The notes under the pieces are model-generated. The model saw only the letters and a program-made list of their open reading frames with translations, had not been told where the DNA came from and did no database searches. 10,597 nt of DNA from an uncultured Mucispirillum sp. (GTDB lineage Bacteria > Chrysiogenota > Deferribacteres > Deferribacterales > Mucispirillaceae), in the NCBI GenBank assembly GCA_947177675.1, contig CAMWVK010000028.1:1-10597 (forward strand), given 5' to 3'. Both the position numbers and the translations under genes were made by a program. This document shows positions 1 through 6,253 of the stretch, piece after piece (position 1 is the stretch's first letter; each line of letters starts with the position of its first letter).

Positions 1-34
1 CTGCATATACTTATTTTCTACTTACCAAATTTCA

Positions 35-481
35 CTATTTACTGCTAAATATAACTACATTAGCTTTTGCATCATCGGAAGCATCTTTATCTCCATAAGA
101 ATGGATTGAATATTTTACACCATTGCTTTTATATTCATATTTTCTACCCCAGCCGTCCACCAAATCAGGTTCTGGAAATTGATAACCTTCCCATTTTAGA
201 TTTCTGCTGTCAATATTTCCTTCCAAATATCTGTTTGGAACGATATGGTCTGGCACAACTGTAACACTGTATTTTTTAATATTTTCAAGCCCTTCTTCTG
301 TTTTCGGATACTGTCCATGCTCTTTTTTATACGCTTCAAGCTGCTTTTCTATTACAGAAATATCATATATTGAATGCTTTACTTTATCTTCATGGCTTTC
401 ATTACTGTTTTCTGCATAACTTATGCCTGTAAATAACAAACCCGCACAAATAATGTTTAATAATACAAATATTTTTCTCAT
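35..481 (-). CDS. Small secreted protein with a type II secretion GspG-like C-terminal domain
   Basis: The product is 148 residues. Residues 1-23 look like a Sec signal peptide (MRK, then a hydrophobic run, then SYA before ENSNE). Residues 38-145 resemble the globular C-terminal domain of major pseudopilins (GspG): a helix ending in LEAYKKEHGQYPKTEEGLE, a tryptophan segment (KWEGYQFPEPDLVDGWGRKYEY), then the SYGDKDASDD loop, which matches the calcium-binding loop region of GspG. The prepilin cleavage site and long hydrophobic N-terminal helix are absent, so it should be exported to the periplasm rather than built into a pseudopilus. I chose the ATG at 481 because AGGGG (488-492) lies 6 nt before it. 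A longer reading from 523 would overlap the upstream hydrolase gene and bury the signal peptide. It is the last gene of the clpC run, 28 nt after the hydrolase. Its role is unknown; it could be an adapter or calcium-binding protein. Confidence 0.75.
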   Translation of the reverse strand: MRKIFVLLNIICAGLLFTGISYAENSNESHEDKVKHSIYDISVIEKQLEAYKKEHGQYPKTEEGLENIKKYSVTVVPDHIVPNRYLEGNIDSRNLKWEGYQFPEPDLVDGWGRKYEYKSNGVKYSIHSYGDKDASDDAKANVVIFSSK

Positions 482-487
482 AAAATA

Positions 488-492
488 CCCCT
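488..492 (-). promoter_or_regulatory. Ribosome binding site deciding the start of the GspG-like gene
   Basis: AGGGG on the minus strand lies 6 nt before the ATG at 481. It favours that start over the in-frame codon at 523, which would make the gene overlap the hydrolase stop. Confidence 0.6.
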
Positions 493-509
493 GTTTCTGA
501 TTAATTTTA

Positions 510-1271
510 TTATAAGCTTTCATTAAGCATATTTAAAAATTTATCAGGATAATATAGAGCAAGTTCACCATGATTTAAACCTTTATATTCTATTATCCTT
601 GAATGTGGCAGCAGTTTTTTCAGCTGCTCTGCTGAATGTTTGACACATTTCATTTCTTTAGAGCCATATATACATATTATATCAGTTTGTGAATTTTTAA
701 TTGTTGATTTTAACTGATATGAAGCCATATATGTATCATATATATTATAAAGTGTTTCTTTTTTCAAGACAGGAATATATTTTATATACATTTGTTTTTG
801 GATATTAGTAACAGTCCTTTTTCTTGAAAATTTTAAAAGAAACATCTGTATTTTGCAAGCTGTTTTTGTAAACATTATACTATAGCAGTATTTAACAATA
901 ATTTTTGATATTTTTGCAAGTTTTGGCTGTGGATAAAATATACTTCCATCTATTACTGCTTTTTCAGCAACATCTGGTTTTGATGAAATCATCTCTAATG
1001 CTATCTGCCCGCCAAGAGAAAGACCATATAATAAATGTAATTTTTTTGCAGGGCTTTTTTCAATATATTTAATAATTTGTTCTGCACAATATTCTGTAGA
1101 GATATATTGTGTTTGACTATCTTCACTATGACCATCAAGTGTTGGAATAATAACATAATATGATTTAGAAAGAGCATCAATATAGTTTATAAAATTCCAC
1201 CATCCATATCCTGCTCCATGAATAAGCATAATATGTGGATTATCTATGCTGCCATAAGTATTGAAAATCAT
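510..1271 (-). CDS. Alpha/beta hydrolase
   Basis: This is a 253-residue cytoplasmic serine hydrolase of the alpha/beta-hydrolase fold with no signal peptide. Numbering from the ATG at 1271, an HGAG oxyanion motif lies near residue 18, and the nucleophile elbow GLSLGG places the serine at about 85. The C-terminal NHGE places the catalytic histidine at about 234. The usual acid position after strand 7 (normally G-x-x-D) reads YGSKEM, so Glu206 may replace Asp, or the acid lies elsewhere. The segment PTLDGHSED corresponds to the family's DLPGHG motif. The substrate cannot be read from sequence. The frame extends to a TTG at 1292 with no visible Shine-Dalgarno; the ATG has GGA at 1280-1282, 8 nt upstream, so I prefer it. 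The gene follows the reductase/NUDIX fusion by 23 nt, in an apparent operon with clpC. Confidence 0.85.
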   Translation of the reverse strand: MIFNTYGSIDNPHIMLIHGAGYGWWNFINYIDALSKSYYVIIPTLDGHSEDSQTQYISTEYCAEQIIKYIEKSPAKKLHLLYGLSLGGQIALEMISSKPDVAEKAVIDGSIFYPQPKLAKISKIIVKYCYSIMFTKTACKIQMFLLKFSRKRTVTNIQKQMYIKYIPVLKKETLYNIYDTYMASYQLKSTIKNSQTDIICIYGSKEMKCVKHSAEQLKKLLPHSRIIEYKGLNHGELALYYPDKFLNMLNESL

Positions 1272-1294
1272 ATATTTTATCCAGCAATACAAAA

Positions 1295-2620
1295 TTATTT
1301 CATAAACTTTGCTTTTGCATCTTGCAGTATTTCTCTATGGTCAAAGGCTGTATTTTCAGGCAGATTATCTATATGGAAATATTTTGCATCCCTTGCATCA
1401 TCTGCTGCATTAGCTTCCTTATCAGAAAAATATACATATACAGCACTTACTGTATGTCCTCTACTGTCTCTTTTTGGGTCAGAATATATGCCAAGCAGAT
1501 GCAGCTCATTAATATCTGCTTTTATGCCTGTTTCTTCATGCAGTTCTCTTAATGCCGCCTGCTCCATAGTTTCATACAAATCAACCAATCCGCCGGGTAT
1601 TGCCCAGCCTAATGGCTTATTTTTCCTGTCTATTAATAAGACTTTATCATTATTTATTACTAAAACATCGGCAGCAAGTGTAGGGGAAATTTGAAACCAT
1701 CCGCCATATTTTACATTCATAATTTTAAGCAGGCAGTCGCAGTATGGTGCAGACTGATTATGTTTTTCATGGGTGCGGACAACAACACCTAATATTGCAT
1801 CTGCTTCTGGATTTCTGTTTGCTTCAATATCCTGATACATACTTGATTTAAATGAGATATTTTCTTTGCATCTTGCTGTTATTTTATCATATTCTTCATC
1901 AGCTATATTTACACCGCAGAGTTTAGCTGCATTTTGTGCTTCTTTAAATAATGATTTAGTCAGGTTTAATGCATCATCATACTTGCTCATTTTATAAAAT
2001 GTTTTACGAAAAAGAGCAGTAAGCGGATTTAAAACAATATTCAGCATTAATTTCTGCCACTGATACTGCTTTATATTATCAGTATATTTTGCACTTAATT
2101 CTGCCTGCTGTAATATCTGCATATAAGTTTCAGTATATTTAGAGCTCTGTCCACTAATATGTCCAAAAATTAGCCTGCCTTCTGCCATATATTCCAGCAC
2201 ACCTTTTTCCTGCATAACTGCTGTCATATATATAACATTAGTAATAATTTTTTCTGATGAAATAAATGCAGAAATAATATCAGGGTTTTCCACTCCGTTT
2301 TGGATAGATACCACAAACCCGTCATCTTTTAAATGGTTTGCAGCCTGCTCAGCAGCATTAACAGTATCCTTTGATTTAACACATATTAATACTGCATCAT
2401 AAAGACCGCTTAATTTTTTTACAGCATTTACTTTTAAGTTATAAGGCGACTTATCTGTATAATTTTTAACAGTAAGCCCCTTTTCTATTAATATATTATA
2501 CCCAGAGCGAGCCACAAGCTCCACATCAGTAAAACCGTGCTCCATTAATTTTGAACCAATATATGAGCCTATGGCACCTGCCCCAAGTATTGCTATTCGT
2601 CTATTTAATAAGGACTTCAT
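1295..2620 (-). CDS. Ketopantoate reductase-like domain fused to an ADP-ribose pyrophosphatase-like NUDIX domain
   Basis: One uninterrupted 441-residue frame joins two enzymes. Residues 8-305 are a PanE/ApbA-type 2-dehydropantoate 2-reductase: GAGAIG nucleotide-binding loop at 13-18, IQNG at 106-109, Lys190 followed by Asn194, and SSMYQD at 259-264 with Glu272. The Lys/Asn and Ser/Glu spacings match Lys176/Asn180 and Ser244/Glu256 of E. coli PanE, so NADPH reduction of ketopantoate (vitamin B5 pathway) is credible. Residues 310-441 are a NUDIX hydrolase with a complete box (G344, E350, R358-E359, E362-E363, G365) and the segments RKNKPLGWAIPGG and GIYSDPKRDSRGHT, typical of ADP-ribose pyrophosphatases. 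PanE proteins usually end near residue 300, so the NUDIX part is a true C-terminal addition. The start overlaps the clpC stop by 20 nt and has only a weak ribosome site, which suggests translational coupling. The domain calls are firm; the reason for fusion is unknown. Confidence 0.9.
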   Translation of the reverse strand: MKSLLNRRIAILGAGAIGSYIGSKLMEHGFTDVELVARSGYNILIEKGLTVKNYTDKSPYNLKVNAVKKLSGLYDAVLICVKSKDTVNAAEQAANHLKDDGFVVSIQNGVENPDIISAFISSEKIITNVIYMTAVMQEKGVLEYMAEGRLIFGHISGQSSKYTETYMQILQQAELSAKYTDNIKQYQWQKLMLNIVLNPLTALFRKTFYKMSKYDDALNLTKSLFKEAQNAAKLCGVNIADEEYDKITARCKENISFKSSMYQDIEANRNPEADAILGVVVRTHEKHNQSAPYCDCLLKIMNVKYGGWFQISPTLAADVLVINNDKVLLIDRKNKPLGWAIPGGLVDLYETMEQAALRELHEETGIKADINELHLLGIYSDPKRDSRGHTVSAVYVYFSDKEANAADDARDAKYFHIDNLPENTAFDHREILQDAKAKFMK

Positions 2621-5006
2621 TATCTTTTACAACTGCTTTAAATACTTTGCGTTTTGGCGAAGTATCATTAATTAAAATATCTGCCAGTTTATCTTCAATA
2701 TGATTTTGCAGTATCCGTTTAACAGGTCTTGCACCATACATATAAGGATAATCATTTGTTAAAAGATATTCTTTTACATCATCAGGTATGCTGATTTTTT
2801 TACCGCTTGGAGCAAGTCTTTTATTAATTTCAGCAAGCTGAATATCAAATATAACTTTTAATTCTTCAATCCCCAGCGGTTTAAAGTATATTATATTATC
2901 AAGCCTGTTTAAAAATTCTGGAGCAAATCTCATTTTCAGCTCTTTTTCTGCTGCTGATTTAAAACGGCTGTGGTCTATCATACTTGTATTTTTCATGCCT
3001 CCAAAGCCTAATGACTTATCTCCAGTTCCTTCTTTTGTGCCTATATTAGATGTAAGAATAATAATAGTGTTTTTAAAGTTTACTTTATGTCCAAGGCTGT
3101 CTGTAACAAAGCCTTCGTCTAATATCTGCAGTAAAATATTCATAACATCTGGGTGAGCTTTTTCCACTTCATCAAAAAGCACAACACAGTATGGGCGTCT
3201 TCTAACCTGTTCTGTTAATTTGCCACCTTCTTCATAGCCTACATATCCGGGTGGAGCACCAACAAGCCTTGACACATTAAATTTTTCCATATATTCGCTC
3301 ATATCTATTCTGATAAGAGCATCTCGTGAGCCAAAAACAATTTCTGCAAGCCTTTTTGCCACTTCTGTTTTACCAACACCAGTAGGACCAAGAAATATGA
3401 AAGAGCCAAGGGGTCTGTCAGGGTTTGCAATGCCTGCAAAGCTGCGTTTTATAGATTTTGCAACACTGTTTACTGCCTCATCCTGCCCAATTACATATTT
3501 TTTTATTTCATCAGCTACACCAGCAACTCTTGCTTTATCATCAGACTGTAATTTTTTAGCAGGTATCCCTGTCATAATAGATATAACTTCTGCCACATCA
3601 TCACTTGTAAGGCTTTGGTAAGTTTCATTAATATCCTTATTCCAGTTGTTTATTTTAGCTTTATATAATGCATCAAGCTTATTAATTTCTTTTGTAAACT
3701 GCTCTATTTTATCATATTCGTTATAAGGAATATATTTTTCTCTTTCTGCACTGGCAGAATTAATTCTGTTTTTTAACCTTTCTAGATTTTTAGGCAGCAT
3801 ATTTTTATTAATTTTTCTTTTTGAGCATGCTTCATCAATAACATCAATACTTTTATCAGGCTGAAATTTATCAGTAATATATCTGTCTGTTAATGAAACA
3901 ACTTCTTCTGCCACTTCATCTGATATTAATACTTTATGGTATTCTTCATAATATTTTTTTATGCCTTTAATAATGGCAACTGTCTGCTTTTCAGTAGGTG
4001 GCTGCACAATAATAGTCTGAAACCTGCGGACTAATGCACCATCTTTTTCAAAATGTTTCCTGTATTCTGAAAGAGTTGTAGCACCAATGCACTGGACACC
4101 GCCTCTTGCTAGTGCTGGTTTAAGCATACTTGCTGCATCAATAGACCCTTCTGCAGCACCAGCTCCCACAAGTGTATGTATTTCATCAATAAAAAGCACA
4201 ATATTTTTTGCAGTTTCTATTTCTTTTAAGAGTTTTTTCATTCGTTCTTCAAACTGACCGCGGTATTTTGTGCCTGCAACTAATGCTCCCATTTCTAATG
4301 ACACTATCCGTTTATCTCTCAAAAATGCAGGAATATCTTCATCAAGCATTCTTCTTGCAAGCCCTTCCACAATAGCAGTTTTACCAATACCCGGCTCGCC
4401 TATAAGCACAGCATTATTTTTCTGCCTTCTGCCTAATATTTGTAAAAGTCGGACAATCTCATCCTGCCTGCCAACAACAGGGTCAAGCTTACCTTCTTTG
4501 GCAAGGGCAGTTAAATCTCTGCCAAATTCATCTAAAACTGGTGTTTCGCTGTTTTCTTTATCTGATGTGCCTTTCTTATAATATGTTTTAATATCACGCC
4601 TTAAAGATTCTACATCAAAACCTATTCTGCTTAATATGGCACTAGCTTTGCCCTCTGTTTCACGAACTAAACCTAAAAGTAAATGTTCAGTATCTACAAT
4701 CTCTTTATCAAAAGATTTTGCTTCTTCTGCTGCATATTCTAAAACTTTTATTACCTGCGGGCTGTAGTTTAAATTGCCTTTTAATGCAAAAATATCGCTC
4801 ATATCAGAGCTGCGGCGTATTTTCATTACGATTGATGAAATATTAATATTGCGTTTCATAAAGATGGTGGCGGCTATGCCTGTTTTTTCTATAAAAAGCC
4901 CTAATAATATATGCTCTGTATCAATAACAGGCTGTGCAAGTTTATCTGCTTCTTCCTTTGCATGAGCAAGCACCTGCATGGCTCTGTTGCTTAAATTATC
5001 AAACAT
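2601..5006 (-). CDS. clpC: ATP-dependent Clp protease ATPase subunit ClpC
   Basis: This 801-residue Hsp100 unfoldase acts in the cytoplasm and should feed proteins to ClpP. It has two Clp-N repeats (about 1-70 and 78-145). AAA+ domain 1 has Walker A GEPGIGKT 203-210, Walker B LFIDEIH 271-277 and arginines 327-328. A short middle coiled-coil segment spans about 409-465. AAA+ domain 2 has Walker A GPTGVGKT 540-547, Walker B FDE 611-613, sensor TSN 652-654, FLNR arginine at 701 and sensor-2 GAR at 758-760. The GFG at 667-669 fits the loop that docks on ClpP. Length and the short middle domain favour ClpC over ClpB (longer middle domain) or ClpA. The UVR-type motif of the Bacillus middle domain is not clear here. 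The start has GGAG (5013-5016) 6 nt upstream. No ctsR or mcsAB genes flank it, unlike Firmicutes, so regulation probably differs. Confidence 0.95.
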   Translation of the reverse strand: MFDNLSNRAMQVLAHAKEEADKLAQPVIDTEHILLGLFIEKTGIAATIFMKRNINISSIVMKIRRSSDMSDIFALKGNLNYSPQVIKVLEYAAEEAKSFDKEIVDTEHLLLGLVRETEGKASAILSRIGFDVESLRRDIKTYYKKGTSDKENSETPVLDEFGRDLTALAKEGKLDPVVGRQDEIVRLLQILGRRQKNNAVLIGEPGIGKTAIVEGLARRMLDEDIPAFLRDKRIVSLEMGALVAGTKYRGQFEERMKKLLKEIETAKNIVLFIDEIHTLVGAGAAEGSIDAASMLKPALARGGVQCIGATTLSEYRKHFEKDGALVRRFQTIIVQPPTEKQTVAIIKGIKKYYEEYHKVLISDEVAEEVVSLTDRYITDKFQPDKSIDVIDEACSKRKINKNMLPKNLERLKNRINSASAEREKYIPYNEYDKIEQFTKEINKLDALYKAKINNWNKDINETYQSLTSDDVAEVISIMTGIPAKKLQSDDKARVAGVADEIKKYVIGQDEAVNSVAKSIKRSFAGIANPDRPLGSFIFLGPTGVGKTEVAKRLAEIVFGSRDALIRIDMSEYMEKFNVSRLVGAPPGYVGYEEGGKLTEQVRRRPYCVVLFDEVEKAHPDVMNILLQILDEGFVTDSLGHKVNFKNTIIILTSNIGTKEGTGDKSLGFGGMKNTSMIDHSRFKSAAEKELKMRFAPEFLNRLDNIIYFKPLGIEELKVIFDIQLAEINKRLAPSGKKISIPDDVKEYLLTNDYPYMYGARPVKRILQNHIEDKLADILINDTSPKRKVFKAVVKDNEVLIK

Positions 5007-5040
5007 TTAATTCTCCACAATTAAAATATAAGTCTATAAT

Positions 5041-5068
5041 ATTATATTAAATATTTTATTTTTATCAA
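5041..5068 (-). promoter_or_regulatory. Predicted sigma-70-type promoter of the clpC operon
   Basis: On the minus strand a -35 box TTGATA (5063-5068, five of six consensus bases) is followed after 16 nt by a perfect -10 box TATAAT (5041-5046). Transcription would begin near 5034, giving a leader of about 28 nt before the clpC ATG at 5006. The region is AT-rich, so chance matches to the -10 are easy; the paired match with good spacing is what supports the call. Confidence 0.6.
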
Positions 5069-5077
5069 GTGATAAAA
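5060..5077. promoter_or_regulatory. Candidate operator: perfect palindrome over the clpC -35 box
   Basis: TTTTATCAAGTGATAAAA has perfect 8-bp arms around a 2-bp centre and covers the whole predicted -35 element. A protein bound here would block RNA polymerase, so a repressor site is the simplest reading. It is not CIRCE (HrcA) or a CtsR direct repeat. I cannot name the regulator. Confidence 0.4.
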
Positions 5078-5119
5078 TAGCACTTATATACTAAATAACA
5101 GATGTGGCACCATTTTATT

Positions 5120-5138
5120 TTATTAAAATTTTTAATAA
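5120..5138. repeat. 19-bp AT-only palindrome in the divergent intergenic region
   Basis: TTATTAAAATTTTTAATAA has perfect 9-bp arms around one central base. It lies between the two divergent promoters, about 25 nt upstream of the plus-strand -35 box. It could be an operator or a DNA-bending site. Made only of A and T in AT-rich DNA, it could also be chance. Confidence 0.3.
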
Positions 5139-5162
5139 CTGCACATTTTATACAAAAATGTC

Positions 5163-5191
5163 TTGCTTATTATTAGATAATTAACTATCTT
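5163..5191 (+). promoter_or_regulatory. Predicted promoter of the ACT-def-dehydrogenase operon
   Basis: TTGCTT (5163-5168) and TATCTT (5186-5191) are separated by 17 nt, each matching four of six consensus bases. Transcription would start near 5198, leaving a leader of about 20 nt before the ATG at 5218. An imperfect inverted repeat, AGATAATTAACTATCT (5175-5190), covers the -10 box. Confidence 0.45.
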
Positions 5192-5207
5192 ATAAATATA
5201 TTTATAT

Positions 5208-5212
5208 GAGGG
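5208..5212 (+). promoter_or_regulatory. Ribosome binding site deciding the start of the ACT gene
   Basis: GAGGG sits 5 nt before the ATG at 5218. An in-frame ATG at 5206 overlaps this site and has no ribosome site of its own, so the later start is preferred. Confidence 0.6.
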
Positions 5213-5217
5213 TTTTT

Positions 5218-5742
5218 ATGGATACACACTATTATGCATTAAGTTTTGTAAATACTGACTGTAAAGGTATTGTGGCAGATACTACAAAAGTTCTTTTTGA
5301 TAATGGCTTTAATTTGGCAGATTCCAGCTCCACTCTATTACAGGGTGTATTTTCCATGATATTTATAGTTACAAACAATAAAGACTATAAAGAGCAGGAA
5401 ATAAAAGATATGTTTAAAAATGTCCGCTCACACATGGAAGTTTTTAAATTTGATAAAAAACCAGAAGCAAAAGAAGGCTGCCACTATTCTATATCTGTAT
5501 ATGGTGCAGATAAAGCAGGGATAGTGCATACAATAACAAAAGAAATAGCAAAGAATAACTTAAATATTATAGACTTGCAGACAAAAATCACAGGTGGAAG
5601 TCCAAAAGTATATATTATGATGCTGGAAGTTGTGTCTGATAATGAAAACAATGAAAATATCTGGCAGGAAGCCTTAAAGAAGACTGCAAAAGAAATTAAC
5701 ACTCAAATAAATATGAAGAAAATTGAGTTTTATGAGCTTTAA
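5218..5742 (+). CDS. Double ACT-domain regulatory protein, GcvR-like
   Basis: The product is 174 residues, almost entirely two ACT domains (about 5-78 and 88-172). Each begins with the strand-loop-helix pattern that forms the amino-acid pocket: VNTDCKGIVADTTKVLFDNG in the first, VYGADKAGIVHTITKEIAKN in the second. There is no catalytic or DNA-binding domain. The arrangement matches the GcvR family, which senses glycine and restrains the activator GcvA in E. coli. That function is family knowledge; in this lineage the partner and ligand are unknown. It is first in a plus-strand operon, 2 nt before def and upstream of a D-2-hydroxyacid dehydrogenase, so a link to amino-acid or 2-oxoacid metabolism is plausible. 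The start at 5218 was chosen over 5206 because of the GAGGG site. Confidence 0.85.
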   Translation: MDTHYYALSFVNTDCKGIVADTTKVLFDNGFNLADSSSTLLQGVFSMIFIVTNNKDYKEQEIKDMFKNVRSHMEVFKFDKKPEAKEGCHYSISVYGADKAGIVHTITKEIAKNNLNIIDLQTKITGGSPKVYIMMLEVVSDNENNENIWQEALKKTAKEINTQINMKKIEFYEL

Positions 5743-5744
5743 TT

Positions 5745-6245
5745 ATGGCAGTAAGAGAAGTATTAAAATATCCAAACGATATATTAAAGCAGTATGCTGC
5801 TGATGTTACAGAATTAACAGACGAAGTAAAACAGATTATACAGGATTTAAAAGACACAATGCTTGATGCAGGCCATTCTACAGGGATTGCTGCCCCGCAG
5901 ATAGGCATTCTTAAAAGAATAATCACAATAGATGCATCTCGTAATAAAAAATGTAAAGAAAATCATGGTTTTATGGTAATGATTAACCCTGAAATTATTG
6001 AGCATAGTGGCACAGTTACTTCACGAGAAGGCTGTATGAGTGTGCCTGATTTCACTGGAAATGTTACAAGAGCAGAAAGAATAGTTGTAAGCTGTTTTGA
6101 TGAAAATATGCAGCAGACTGTTCTTGAAACAAGCGGATTTGAAGCTGTCCTTATCCAGCATGAGACAGACCATCTTAATGGAATGCTTTTTATAGACAGA
6201 GTTATTTCCAAAAGAACAGATTTATTTAAAAGGAAAAAATACTAG
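5745..6245 (+). CDS. def: Peptide deformylase
   Basis: This 166-residue cytoplasmic metalloenzyme removes the formyl group from the N-terminal methionine of new proteins. All three family motifs are present. Motif 1 is STGIAAPQ at 45-52, motif 2 EGCMS at 95-99 supplies metal ligand Cys97, and motif 3 QHETDH at 138-143 supplies ligands His139 and His143 and catalytic Glu140. Motif 1 begins with Ser where most deformylases have Gly (GxGxAAxQ); the catalytic Gln52 is kept, so activity is expected. The gene starts 2 nt after the ACT gene stop and ends 8 nt before the dehydrogenase. The frequent partner fmt (Met-tRNA formyltransferase) is not adjacent. Length is normal for the family. Confidence 0.95.
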   Translation: MAVREVLKYPNDILKQYAADVTELTDEVKQIIQDLKDTMLDAGHSTGIAAPQIGILKRIITIDASRNKKCKENHGFMVMINPEIIEHSGTVTSREGCMSVPDFTGNVTRAERIVVSCFDENMQQTVLETSGFEAVLIQHETDHLNGMLFIDRVISKRTDLFKRKKY

Positions 6246-6253
6246 GGGGCAGT

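Noticed and set aside
35..481. A genuine type II secretion major pseudopilin
   Set aside because: The N-terminus is a Sec signal ending SYA-EN, without the G/A-F(T/S)LxE prepilin site or the long hydrophobic helix, and no other secretion genes are nearby.
482..523. Upstream start at 523 for the GspG-like gene
   Set aside because: It adds 14 polar residues before an obvious signal peptide, overlaps the hydrolase stop and ignores the AGGGG site at 488-492.
1272..1292. TTG start at 1292 for the hydrolase
   Set aside because: No Shine-Dalgarno precedes it and the added seven residues are outside the fold. The ATG at 1271 has GGA at suitable distance.
1218..1694. 158-codon plus-strand open frame opposite the reductase/NUDIX and hydrolase genes
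   Set aside because: It is antisense to two genes with clear family motifs, crosses their boundary and encodes a serine/leucine-rich string with no recognisable domain. It is a shadow frame.
2601..5006. ClpB or ClpA instead of ClpC
   Set aside because: The middle segment of roughly 55 residues is too short for ClpB, and the GFG docking loop indicates ClpP partnership. The two N-repeats, length and short middle domain fit ClpC better than ClpA.
5067..5085. CIRCE-like element AAGTG-N9-CACTT upstream of clpC
   Set aside because: The 9-nt spacing matches CIRCE but the arms are inverted in order (CIRCE is GCACTC-N9-GAGTGC) and only 5 bp long. The overlapping 18-bp palindrome explains the bases better.
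5206..5217. ATG at 5206 for the ACT gene
   Set aside because: It would lie only about 8 nt from the predicted transcription start and consume the GAGGG ribosome site of the ATG at 5218.
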